Assembly (NCBI GenBank): GCA_014730295.1
Contig: WJIN01000173.1
Span: 1 to 25,606, forward strand
Length of the DNA: 25,606 bases
Origin: Promethearchaeota archaeon
Lineage (GTDB): Archaea; Asgardarchaeota; Lokiarchaeia; Sigynarchaeales; SOKP01
Direction: 5' to 3'
The notes under the pieces are model-generated. The model was not told where the DNA came from, did not search any database, and was given only the letters and a program-made list of their open reading frames with translations. How positions within the stretch are numbered: the stretch's first letter is position 1; each line of letters begins with the position of its first letter. The translations under genes were made by a program, and so were the position numbers. Shown one piece after another: positions 1-7,658 of this stretch.

Positions 1-1008
1 GAACCAAATAAAGTCTCCATAGAGGAAGTGGAGATTCCAGAACCAAAATCAAATGAAATTCTATTGGAGATTGCGTATTGTGGTATTTGTGGGTCAGATC
101 TCCATGCTTTTCGAGGAAAGCATCCCTTTATTCCCTTACCCGCAACACCAGGACATGAATTTTCAGCCATAATCGAAAAAGTGGGAAAAAATATTTCCCA
201 TTTTCAAAAAGGCGATAAAGTAACGGTTGAGCCCAGTCTAACCTGTGGGGAATGTTATAATTGTCGTATTGGTAGATATAATATTTGCGAAAATTTACGA
301 GTTATGGGATGTCAAGGGGACGGGGCAATGGCAGACTATTTAATTGTACCATCAGAAAAGGTGATTCCCATTCCAGATGAATTATCTCTTTTGGAGGCGA
401 CATTAAGTGAACCAATCGCTGTCGGTGTCCACGCAGTAAAAAGAGCGGGTGTATTGCTGAATAAAAATGTGGTTATCATAGGCTCAGGAATGATAGGGCT
501 TTCTGTGATAATTAATGTGGTTAAAGCAGGTGCAAAAGAAATAACAGTTACTGATTTATCGGATTCTCGACTTAAAAAGGCAGAAGAATTGGGAGCCACG
601 CAAACAATTAATGCCACTAAAACAGACGCAATAGAAGAGATTAAACAGAATCAACCGTACGAGGGTATCGATGTTGTGTTTGAATGTGTAGGTGTAGAAC
701 AAAGTATACGTGATGCGATTGAGATAGTACGGAAAGGAGGGAAAATAATTGTTGTTGGTGTCTTCGGTGAGGAGACGAAGATTCAAATGGCATATGTACA
801 AGACAGAGAATTGGAACTAATCGGATCATTAATGTATACTAGAAGAGATTTTACTGAGGCTGTGCAAATGTTAGCGAACAAAGAAGTCCCACCAGAACTG
901 TTTATCAGTAAAATAATGCCCTTGGAAAAAGCCCAACACGCCTTTGAACAAGCCTTCAATAAGGAAGAAAATCTTAAAATAATCCTCGAAGTCAATAAAG
1001 AGAAGTAA
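1..1008 (+). CDS. Zinc-dependent alcohol/polyol dehydrogenase (MDR family), 5' end outside window
   Basis: Medium-chain dehydrogenase that would oxidise an alcohol or polyol with NAD(P)+ in the cytoplasm. The reading frame is open from base 1, so the true start lies upstream; the GTG at 28 is internal. Visible in order: GICGSD with the catalytic zinc Cys, PGHE with the zinc His/Glu, a structural-zinc cluster of four Cys (CGECYNC then RYNIC), and the Rossmann motif GSGMIGL. The C-terminal part (VFECVG, GGKIIVVG) is typical of the sorbitol/threonine dehydrogenase branch. Only roughly ten N-terminal residues seem to be missing. Substrate cannot be read from sequence. Nearby SDR, xylulokinase and nucleoside hydrolase genes make a polyol or sugar alcohol plausible (inference). 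The next gene, on the same strand, starts 112 bp later behind its own promoter-like sequence. Confidence 0.92.
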   Translation, partial: EPNKVSIEEVEIPEPKSNEILLEIAYCGICGSDLHAFRGKHPFIPLPATPGHEFSAIIEKVGKNISHFQKGDKVTVEPSLTCGECYNCRIGRYNICENLRVMGCQGDGAMADYLIVPSEKVIPIPDELSLLEATLSEPIAVGVHAVKRAGVLLNKNVVIIGSGMIGLSVIINVVKAGAKEITVTDLSDSRLKKAEELGATQTINATKTDAIEEIKQNQPYEGIDVVFECVGVEQSIRDAIEIVRKGGKIIVVGVFGEETKIQMAYVQDRELELIGSLMYTRRDFTEAVQMLANKEVPPELFISKIMPLEKAQHAFEQAFNKEENLKIILEVNKEK

Positions 1009-1085
1009 AGTTCACCTTGGACAACTTCCCTAAATCAATTTATCATCAATTGGTCAAAAAACTTATTCATTTGCCTAGCTTACTC

Positions 1086-1123
1086 TTTATAAAATATTTT
1101 GAAATAAAAGGAGTTTCTCATTG
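1086..1123 (+). promoter_or_regulatory. TATA box, Shine-Dalgarno and TTG start of the OYE-like gene
   Basis: A TATA-like TTTATAAAA lies at 1086-1094 and a strong ribosome binding site AAAGGAG at 1107-1113. Seven bases later comes TTG at 1121, in frame with the conserved protein. No ATG or GTG gives a better start, so TTG initiation is decided by this ribosome binding site. Confidence 0.6.
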
Positions 1124-2503
1124 AAAGTATTGGGAAAAGAATGTAACCATTTTGAGCCTTTCAAATACAAATCATTTACTCAATTGAAGCGGAAACTATC
1201 GGAGTTGAATTTAGATTTGAGTTTTTCTGAAGATTTTACAATTTTTAGAAGACCGCTCTCTATTGGGAATAAAACACTCCCAAATAGGTTGGCTATTCAA
1301 CCCATGGAAGGATTTGATGCAAAAAGAGACGGAAGTCCCAGTTTTTTGACAGTAAGAAGATACGCACGATATGCGAAAGGTGGGGCAGGGCTGATTTGGT
1401 GTGAAGCAAACTCTATTTCTGAGGGATATAGGTCAAATAGGCATCAATTAGCAATACACAATGAAAATGTCGATGAATACAGATCATTTGTCAGTCATAT
1501 TAAAAAAATCAGTAAAAACACATTAGAACATTTAGGATCTTCAAGGCAATGTCTGCTCATTCTACAATTAAATCACTCGGGACGATACTGTAAAAAAGAA
1601 GGAAAGAAATATCCCGTTCGAGCATATCATAATAATCAATTAGATGAGGCAATTAACGTTTCCAAACGAGATGGGAAAATTATTTCTGATACAGAATTAA
1701 AACAATTAGAGGAGAAATGGGTCGAAAGAGCTCTCCTAGCCCGAGATGCGGGATTTGATGGAGTAGATATTAAGGCGTGTCACGGATACTTAATCAGCGA
1801 ACTACTGAGCGCTCGAGAAAGGAAGGATTCTCTTTATGGAGGATATAATTTGGCAAATAGAACTCGATTCTTTTTGAATATCATCAAAAAACTTGAAAAC
1901 CATCTTTCTGAAACGGAAGATTTTATCATAACAACCCGATTAGGGATCTATGATGGAGTTCCATATCCAAATGGATTTGGAGTCGCAGCTACTTCAGGAG
2001 AGAAATTTGCAGCATCAATCGATTTAACTGAGCCAATTAAGCTGATTAAAGAACTAAATAATTTAGGAATAAGGTTAATCAACATTTCCGCGGGAAATCC
2101 CCACTATAAGCCACACATTACCAGACCTTACGATATTCCCGTAAAAGGAGCAAAGATACCTTCTGAACATCCCTTATGTGGTGTTTATAGATTAATAAAA
2201 ATGACCGCTAAAATTAAAACATCAATTCCTGAAGAGATAAAAATTGTGGGATCTGGCTATTCCTATCTACGACAATTTTCCCCGTATATCTGTGCGGAAT
2301 TGATTAAGAATAATGAGGTAGATATATGCGGATTCGGAAGGATGGCTTTTGCCAATCCCGAGTTTCCAAGACAAATTTTTCAACAACATGAGATTAATCC
2401 CAAAAGAGTTTGCGTGGGATGTTCCCAATGTTCTCAGCTTATGAAAAATGGGAAAAGTACTGGTTGTGTTATTCGAGACGCCGCATATGAAATGAAAGAT
2501 TAG
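1121..2503 (+). CDS. Old Yellow Enzyme-type NADH:flavin oxidoreductase (FMN TIM barrel)
   Basis: FMN-dependent ene-reductase-like enzyme of 460 residues. The barrel starts with the phrase RPLSIGNKTLPNRL..QPMEG (about residues 45-66), continues through RYAKGGAGLIW, LQLNHSGR and AGFDGVDIKACHGYL, and ends with VDICGFGRMAFANP. Near the C-terminus CVGCSQC plus a later Cys (STGC) resembles the 4Fe-4S site of the 2,4-dienoyl-CoA reductase/BaiCD branch, although the Cys spacing is CxxCxxC. The second, FAD/NAD(P)H-binding half found in long members of that branch is absent, so electrons must come from another protein. The gene runs tail to tail into a fumarate-reductase-like flavoprotein gene with only six bases between stops, which makes that product a candidate partner (inference). 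Substrate unknown. Start is TTG with a good ribosome binding site. Confidence 0.9.
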   Translation: MKVLGKECNHFEPFKYKSFTQLKRKLSELNLDLSFSEDFTIFRRPLSIGNKTLPNRLAIQPMEGFDAKRDGSPSFLTVRRYARYAKGGAGLIWCEANSISEGYRSNRHQLAIHNENVDEYRSFVSHIKKISKNTLEHLGSSRQCLLILQLNHSGRYCKKEGKKYPVRAYHNNQLDEAINVSKRDGKIISDTELKQLEEKWVERALLARDAGFDGVDIKACHGYLISELLSARERKDSLYGGYNLANRTRFFLNIIKKLENHLSETEDFIITTRLGIYDGVPYPNGFGVAATSGEKFAASIDLTEPIKLIKELNNLGIRLINISAGNPHYKPHITRPYDIPVKGAKIPSEHPLCGVYRLIKMTAKIKTSIPEEIKIVGSGYSYLRQFSPYICAELIKNNEVDICGFGRMAFANPEFPRQIFQQHEINPKRVCVGCSQCSQLMKNGKSTGCVIRDAAYEMKD

Positions 2504-2509
2504 CAATAC

Positions 2510-4531
2510 TCATTTAAAGATATCTCCCTCTTTAAACCTTTTCCAAGTTTTTTCAAACCATCCAAAATCAGTGGGGATAAGCCTCACATTTTCCCATTCA
2601 ATTGAAATTTTTCCGTCAATCTCTTGGATGGTCTGAATTTTATCGGTTAAATCTCTCTCACTGTTAATAAATCTTAGTTGATTTAGAGCCCCAGGAGGTT
2701 CAATATATCTTTCATTGAATATTTCTTCAAGCGAATCTCTTATGACTAAATAAGATCCTCGACTTTTCCCAAACATTTCATGGTAATTTAAAATGGAGCT
2801 TAGGATATAATATTGTGTGAGGAGCGCGTCCTTAATTTTAAAATATTTTAGAATTTCAGTATTTTTATTTATAATGCACCTATAGGGAGGGTTTTGGAGT
2901 TCCTCATTGATGGAGTCCAATTCCTCTGAAAGAGCTTTTAAAGGTCTAATAATAGACCCGTATCGGGACATCCTATTTCTTATTTGATCTAGCAAATCCT
3001 TCGGCGTAGCGATTGAATCATCTCTATTATCAAGTAGGGAACTTATCTCGTTAATATATGAATTTATTTTAGTTTTAATAATATCTGCTGTTTGAACTAT
3101 GTTTGGGGTAGGGAAATTTCGAGATTTATGAGAAATTTTTTGCGCTACTCTTAGGCCACCTACTTGTCCTGAATTAAGTGCTGCTCCTCCTGGACGGTGT
3201 ATTCCATGGCTCCCATTTACTTCCCCAATAGCAAAAAGATTCTGAATATTTGTTTCCCACCACATATCACCCTTAATTCCTCCATTAAGGTGTTGATTAC
3301 ATACCGCTATTTGAAGAGGCTCCTTCCAAAGGTCAATATCATGATTTTTATAGAGATGGATCGCATCAGGATTTAATTTTTCCAGCCGCTTAATTGGTGA
3401 ATTAGCCAAGGCTTCAGAGTTTTCTAAATATTCATATGCGATCGGATGTAATTTCGATTCTTTATATTCATTTGGATTATTCTGGAAATCTAAAAAAACA
3501 TCTTTTCCTAATATTTCGGACTCATAGTACACAGCCAGGTCTACTAAAGATGAGCCGAATTCCTCAATTCTATCTGGGTTAAACGGCCATTGATACCCCT
3601 TTAGAAAGATCGCTCTAGATAATAATTCAAACGAAGTAAAATATTGGTCTAAAAATTCCGTTTCTTTCCCTTTCGTATCTCGGGATATAAATCTAGGAAT
3701 AACTTGTTGATAAGACCCCGACAGATTCCAGCGAAAATGTGTAGAAGCTAAACCAAACTGGGATTCTGTAAGGTTTTGAAGCTTGCATCCCGCACTTATC
3801 GCAAGCCCTAAACTCCCCCATTGGGATGGAGGATATACGGAATTCTTATAAAGTGCAGCAGGACCCCCCGTAGCAAGGATAACATTATCGGCTAGGAAAA
3901 TCTTAAGACAGTCTACAAAGTTTGTTAAATCTCTTTCTTGCCCGAGATTCGCAATATCTAAGGCAATTAAGCCAATCACTTTATGAGGGGCTTGACTATG
4001 ATCAGTTATAAGATGCATTATGTAATATTTATCGAATATGTTAACATCTTTGTCTCTTATTGACTTTAAGAGACATTCACACATTTTTTGTGACGTAAGA
4101 GGCCCAATTGAGGTCGCTCTTTGTCTTGGGTCATTGTCCGTTTTATATCCAACAAACCCGCCAAACTTATCTTGTGGGAAAGGAACCCCCAACTCAATCA
4201 GATGAAAGAATTCGCGGATAGAATTTGTCGATTCGATTAATGCAATATCTCCATGCATTGCTCCTCCACGGAAGAAATCCGTTGCCATTTGATAGGGGCT
4301 ATCATCCTGATCTCCGATAATAGATAACTTGTAGTAGGTTTGTTTATCTGAACCAGTATTGAAGGAAGTTCCACCCCCAAGGTGCTCAGTTAGGATGGCG
4401 ATCTTTTCTGCGGGGACTCCCTCATCAACAAGATGAAGGGCACAATTTAATCCCGCAGCCCCAGAACCCACAATAATACTATTAAATGATGAATACTTTA
4501 AATAGTGTGAATTAATTTTTATATCTGGCAT
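2510..4531 (-). CDS. Fumarate reductase/succinate dehydrogenase-type FAD flavoprotein
   Basis: A 673-residue FAD enzyme of the FrdA/SdhA/L-aspartate oxidase/APS-reductase superfamily. An N-terminal dinucleotide fold GSGAAGLNCA lies at about residues 22-31, followed by the glycine-rich GGGTSFNTG. NVILATGGPAAL lies mid-protein. HLNGGIKGD and GEVNGSHGIHRPGGAALNSG match the family's second FAD region, with the His/Arg/Gly pattern kept. A helical C-terminal domain ends with SRGSYLVIRD, corresponding to the conserved ESRGAHxRxD stretch. No twin-arginine or other signal is visible, so it is likely cytoplasmic. It starts 11 bp after the SDR gene on the same strand, so the two are probably co-transcribed. 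No iron-sulfur or membrane-anchor subunit genes are adjacent, so it is unlikely to be complex II. Its substrate may be an organic acid or an activated carbonyl compound; this is not resolvable here. Confidence 0.88.
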   Translation of the reverse strand: MPDIKINSHYLKYSSFNSIIVGSGAAGLNCALHLVDEGVPAEKIAILTEHLGGGTSFNTGSDKQTYYKLSIIGDQDDSPYQMATDFFRGGAMHGDIALIESTNSIREFFHLIELGVPFPQDKFGGFVGYKTDNDPRQRATSIGPLTSQKMCECLLKSIRDKDVNIFDKYYIMHLITDHSQAPHKVIGLIALDIANLGQERDLTNFVDCLKIFLADNVILATGGPAALYKNSVYPPSQWGSLGLAISAGCKLQNLTESQFGLASTHFRWNLSGSYQQVIPRFISRDTKGKETEFLDQYFTSFELLSRAIFLKGYQWPFNPDRIEEFGSSLVDLAVYYESEILGKDVFLDFQNNPNEYKESKLHPIAYEYLENSEALANSPIKRLEKLNPDAIHLYKNHDIDLWKEPLQIAVCNQHLNGGIKGDMWWETNIQNLFAIGEVNGSHGIHRPGGAALNSGQVGGLRVAQKISHKSRNFPTPNIVQTADIIKTKINSYINEISSLLDNRDDSIATPKDLLDQIRNRMSRYGSIIRPLKALSEELDSINEELQNPPYRCIINKNTEILKYFKIKDALLTQYYILSSILNYHEMFGKSRGSYLVIRDSLEEIFNERYIEPPGALNQLRFINSERDLTDKIQTIQEIDGKISIEWENVRLIPTDFGWFEKTWKRFKEGDIFK

Positions 4532-4542
4532 ATTATTTCACT

Positions 4543-5334
4543 TTATAATCGTTTGAGATGGAATCCTCCATCGATATGAATAATATCTCCCGTAGAATAG
4601 GGTAAATACCCTAATGCAATCGCCTTCACAGCTTTTGCAACATCTTCGGGGAGCCCCCACCGCTTTATTGGGGTAATCCCTTGCTCAAAGAGTTCATTAT
4701 ACTTTTTCTTGACTGACTTGGTCATTCTCGTCTTTATAATACCGGGCTGTATCTCATAAACGGGAATTTCATATTCTGCAAGTCTATCGGCATATAATTT
4801 TGTCATCATTGTCATTCCCGCTTTCGAAACACAATATTCACCTCTATTAGGTGATGAGGTAAAACTGGAAATTGAAGATATATTGATAATAATAGGATTA
4901 TATTGATTGAGATTCTTTTTGAGTTCAATCATCCAATTTGCAATATCACGCGTTAAAAAATATGGACCCTGTAAATTTACTTTCATGACTCGCTCAAATG
5001 ACTCCTCGGAGGCTTCTAATAGATCTTTCCGCTCTGTGGGAGGTATCCCCGCATTATTGATTAAGATGTCTATTCTGCCGAACGTTTGTTCAATTTTAGT
5101 CAGCATTACTTCCCGATCAGATCGTTTTGAAACGTCTGCTTGTATGTATAGATATTTCTTTTTGATATTTCCACCATATAGCTGCGTCAATATAGACAGG
5201 TATTCATCTGAAAGCTCTTTAGTAGATGCTCCGTTTATGATCACGTGATACGACAATTTTGCTAATTCTAATACGATTTCCTTTCCAATACCACTTGTGC
5301 TCCCAGTAACCAATGCAACTTTCATATTTTCCAT
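4543..5334 (-). CDS. Short-chain dehydrogenase/reductase (SDR, classical type)
   Basis: NAD(P)-dependent oxidoreductase of 263 residues from the chosen start. It shows the cofactor motif TGSTSGIGKE near the N-terminus, the NNAG motif, the active-site Ser in ISSISS, and the catalytic YxxxK as YCVSK. The closing phrase GDIIHIDGGFHL is typical of the FabG-like/sugar and polyol dehydrogenase branch. A longer frame exists from a TTG at 5388, but the extra residues do not look like the family. An AAATATAG box lies about 45 bp before the ATG at 5334; ATG 5325 is a second possible start. The gene leads the flavoprotein gene by 11 bp, so the two oxidoreductases probably act together. Substrate unknown. 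Confidence 0.88.
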   Translation of the reverse strand: MENMKVALVTGSTSGIGKEIVLELAKLSYHVIINGASTKELSDEYLSILTQLYGGNIKKKYLYIQADVSKRSDREVMLTKIEQTFGRIDILINNAGIPPTERKDLLEASEESFERVMKVNLQGPYFLTRDIANWMIELKKNLNQYNPIIINISSISSFTSSPNRGEYCVSKAGMTMMTKLYADRLAEYEIPVYEIQPGIIKTRMTKSVKKKYNELFEQGITPIKRWGLPEDVAKAVKAIALGYLPYSTGDIIHIDGGFHLKRL

Positions 5335-5396
5335 ATTTTTACAATAAGAAGTAGAAATAGATAAGTCTTTAGAAACTATATTTTTCAATTAGCAAG

Positions 5397-5453
5397 ATTC
5401 TGTTTATCTAGTTTATCCATAATTTTGTCTTAATTTTTAAAAACAAACAGAAT
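5397..5453. repeat. Inverted repeat upstream of the SDR-flavoprotein operon
   Basis: ATTCTGTTT (5397-5405) and AAACAGAAT (5445-5453) are perfect 9-base inverted arms separated by 39 bases. They lie between the end of the methyltransferase gene and the SDR promoter region. They could be a split operator or chance in AT-rich DNA. Confidence 0.3.
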
Positions 5454-5480
5454 AAAAAATCCTGGTGGCTTATTTAAAGT

Positions 5481-6503
5481 CTAAAGTTTTTCTTTTTTCA
5501 TTATTGCAAGTGATAAACTGAGCTGAAATAAATTAAAAGTTAATCTATTAAATAATGGATACATAAATGCATAAGTTAGAGCATACATATTTCCTATAAT
5601 GGATCTGCCATAACTTTGAGACCATAAATTCATTATCATTTGGTAATTTTGCTTAGAAGAATTCCGGTTAAAATTAGATGATTTAATTAAAATGGGTATG
5701 AATAGATCTTTTTCATCTAAAATTTCAAAAATTTCTTTGATTGTGGAACCTCTAATTCCCAATTTAAGTAAATTTTCCCAAGATTGATAAGAATTGAAAT
5801 TTTTGGAAAAGGAATTTGCCATATAATGTGCTATTTTATCGGGCATATAATTAATAAAAGGTAAGGTGGTTGTGTGGTTTTCTATTGGAGATAACCGGTT
5901 AGGGGTTTTACTAATGAATAAAATTCCATAAGTATCTAGTTTATCCCAAATATTTTCAATCAGCACTTTCCTTTCAGACGGTAAAAGATGTTCAATAACC
6001 GCATTACATACAGCAAAATGATATTTAGGGATATTTAAGGGTAAAGAACGTTTTTTTTTTGAACATATTAATTGAATGTTTTTTAAATTGTAAAAATCAG
6101 CTCTCCTCTGAGCAATATTTAATAAATTTTTGTTTAGATCAAGCCCAACAATTGAGGATTCGGGGTATCTTCTAGCAAGGATTATAGTTGATGCCCCACT
6201 TCCACATCCAAAATCTAGTATGGTTTTTCCTTTAAAGTTTACTTTTGGAATAGTTTTTAATAATTGGATAAGGGGTCCCGCAACATATTCCTCATCTTCT
6301 TCTCTAAGAATCTCATCACATAAATATGCTGGACCCTTAATTCTAAGAATTTCTTCTATTAATGGTAAAGAATATTTGGTTTTACATGATTTCTTAGGAA
6401 TAAAAAGGTTATTATCAATAGGATTAATTCTAATTAATTTTGTTCCTTCCGCTAAATCTTTTATCTGAATTAGTGCTTTAGGATGTTTTATTTCTTTTAT
6501 AAT
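5481..6503 (-). CDS. Class I SAM-dependent methyltransferase with an irregular start
   Basis: The open frame runs from 6506 to 5481. The Rossmann motif I, TILDFGCGSGAST, sits about 110 residues in, followed by SIVGLDLNKN (motif II acidic residue) and FAVCNAVIEHLL (motif IV region). It therefore transfers a methyl group from SAM; the acceptor is unknown. The frame contains no ATG, GTG or TTG before the SAM-binding domain; the first GTG (5966) is far inside and would remove it. An ATT at 6503 sits nine bases after GGGAG and is taken here as the provisional start. Alternatively ATG 6510 is the start and one A too many in the AAAA run near 6495-6498 shifts the frame; removing it gives an N-terminus MKYYKEIKHPK. 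The C-terminal ~130 residues are hydrophobic and match nothing I recognise. A TATA-like AAATATAT near 6530 suggests its own promoter. Confidence 0.72.
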   Translation of the reverse strand: MIKEIKHPKALIQIKDLAEGTKLIRINPIDNNLFIPKKSCKTKYSLPLIEEILRIKGPAYLCDEILREEDEEYVAGPLIQLLKTIPKVNFKGKTILDFGCGSGASTIILARRYPESSIVGLDLNKNLLNIAQRRADFYNLKNIQLICSKKKRSLPLNIPKYHFAVCNAVIEHLLPSERKVLIENIWDKLDTYGILFISKTPNRLSPIENHTTTLPFINYMPDKIAHYMANSFSKNFNSYQSWENLLKLGIRGSTIKEIFEILDEKDLFIPILIKSSNFNRNSSKQNYQMIMNLWSQSYGRSIIGNMYALTYAFMYPLFNRLTFNLFQLSLSLAIMKKEKL

Positions 6504-6551
6504 ACTTCATCTCTCCCAACACAAATTTGAATATATTTAATATTGAGAAAA

Positions 6552-7352
6552 TTATTTTTCTAATTTAGCGATTTTAGCGGTCTCATATAGATAATTGAAG
6601 TAATAATTAGCCGCGGGGCCGAATGCAATATGGTCTGTGACCACCCCAAAATAAGACTGTTTTTCGAAGAATTTTTGCGAGAGAATGATAAAAGCATCCT
6701 CTCCCTCATCAATTATTATAGAGGTGCCAAATAATTGATCGCGGTATTTAATCTCAGCGATTTCTTCATATTTTTTCAATAATTTCGAAAATTTTTGATC
6801 TTCAAGTGTCTCTTCCTCGATGAGGAGTCGAATGTCCGTTACTCCACGCGCTCTGGCTTTCCGTATATCCTCATAGAAAATATCGAGAAATTCAAAATCG
6901 GTCGATACTAAATATATAGCCGTTTTGGACAGATTAATAAGAGAGAGTGCTCGATTTAAGCAAACATCACGTCCTCTATGAATATAAAGCGCAATTTTTA
7001 TAGGAGTATCATGGCTTTGATATATTGGAGTTAATTGATGGATGATTAGATTGGAATGGTCGTCGAAATTATCATTATACTGTTTCTTTGCGATAATCAG
7101 TGCTTCATCCGGACTTTTTGCGAAGTAACGACTTGGTCGACTTTCCTCTTCTTTAATTATCCACTTTTTATCCTTTTCCAGTTGCGTAAGGATGTTGTAT
7201 ATACGTGAGTACGGAACTCCCGAAGCATCAGATAATTCTCGAGCATCCATCGGTCCCTTTGAAATTAATGTTAAATATATAGAAATTTCGTAATCAGTCA
7301 AGCCAATTTCGCGTAGACTTTCTTTTACATTATCAGGAATTTCATTCGACAT
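6552..7352 (-). CDS. TrmB-family transcriptional regulator
   Basis: 266-residue sugar-type regulator. Residues ~10-80 form a winged helix (LGLTDYEISIYLTL-like start, then ASGVPYSRIYNILTQLEKDKKWI), the typical TrmB DNA-binding domain. The remainder, with IALYIHRGRD, TAIYLVSTDFEFL, IRLLIEEE and a final FGVVTDHIAFGP, fits the PLD-like effector domain of shorter TrmB members; the extra maltose-binding domain of the Pyrococcus prototype is absent. Known family members bind sugars and repress or activate sugar metabolism genes. The gene lies between the oxidoreductase cluster and a xylulokinase, so these are likely targets. A perfect TATA box 27 bp upstream suggests a leaderless message, and an inverted repeat between that box and the ATG suggests autoregulation. 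Confidence 0.9.
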   Translation of the reverse strand: MSNEIPDNVKESLREIGLTDYEISIYLTLISKGPMDARELSDASGVPYSRIYNILTQLEKDKKWIIKEEESRPSRYFAKSPDEALIIAKKQYNDNFDDHSNLIIHQLTPIYQSHDTPIKIALYIHRGRDVCLNRALSLINLSKTAIYLVSTDFEFLDIFYEDIRKARARGVTDIRLLIEEETLEDQKFSKLLKKYEEIAEIKYRDQLFGTSIIIDEGEDAFIILSQKFFEKQSYFGVVTDHIAFGPAANYYFNYLYETAKIAKLEK

Positions 7353-7361
7353 AATAAATCT

Positions 7362-7383
7362 TTAGTTTACTAATTTTATATAG
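7362..7383 (-). promoter_or_regulatory. TATA box plus inverted-repeat operator of the TrmB gene
   Basis: On the minus strand CTATATAAAA (7374-7383) is a strong TATA box, about 27 bp before the ATG at 7352. Directly between it and the start is TTAGT-TT-ACTAA (7362-7373), an inverted repeat in the position where a repressor would block the polymerase. A related TAGTT-AAA-AACTA lies upstream at 7412-7424. Confidence 0.5.
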
Positions 7384-7411
7384 CAATATATTTGCTTTTT
7401 GAAACGATATA

Positions 7412-7424
7412 TAGTTAAAAACTA
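7412..7424. repeat. Second TAGTT...AACTA inverted repeat
   Basis: TAGTT-AAA-AACTA resembles the operator-like site at 7362-7373. It lies about 35 bp upstream of the TrmB TATA box, so the two may be paired binding sites for the same regulator. Confidence 0.35.
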
Positions 7425-7500
7425 AAATAGATAATATAACTAATCTTGTGATTAATATTAAATTTTGGTTTTTTATACTTAAAACAAAATCGGTATTTTA

Positions 7501-7535
7501 ATAAAAGATTATGTATGTGTAATGAAATCTTTTAT
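7501..7535. repeat. 10-bp inverted repeat in the xylulokinase-TrmB gap
   Basis: ATAAAAGATT (7501-7510) and AATCTTTTAT (7526-7535) are perfect inverted arms around a 15-base spacer. This is the main structured element of the 306-bp non-coding stretch 7353-7658. It has no clear T-run on the minus-strand side, so it is a poor terminator and could be an operator. The same gap also holds a short imprecise direct repeat, GGAAGATTTT followed by ATTAAA, near 7600 and 7620. Confidence 0.35.
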
Positions 7536-7658
7536 GTTTGAAATATATTGTGTTGAATTCCTATTTAAACTTTTAGAATTTTCTCTTTTTTGCGTGTGGA
7601 AGATTTTTATTAAATTTTGGGGAAGATTTTATTAAAAATTTTTAAAGAAGAGTGAAAA

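Noticed and set aside
2510..4531. FAD protein as L-aspartate oxidase (NadB) or complex II subunit
   Set aside because: No NAD-synthesis genes, iron-sulfur subunit or membrane anchor nearby; the sequence is diverged, so only the superfamily is named.
4907..5248. Plus-strand ORF of 113 codons
   Set aside because: Antisense to the conserved SDR gene, with Ser/Phe-rich shadow composition.
6051..6060. Ten-T run inside the methyltransferase gene as a frameshift site
   Set aside because: The frame is continuous and sensible on both sides of the run.
6130..6468. Plus-strand ORF of 112 codons
   Set aside because: Opposite the methyltransferase SAM-binding region, which is convincing on the minus strand.
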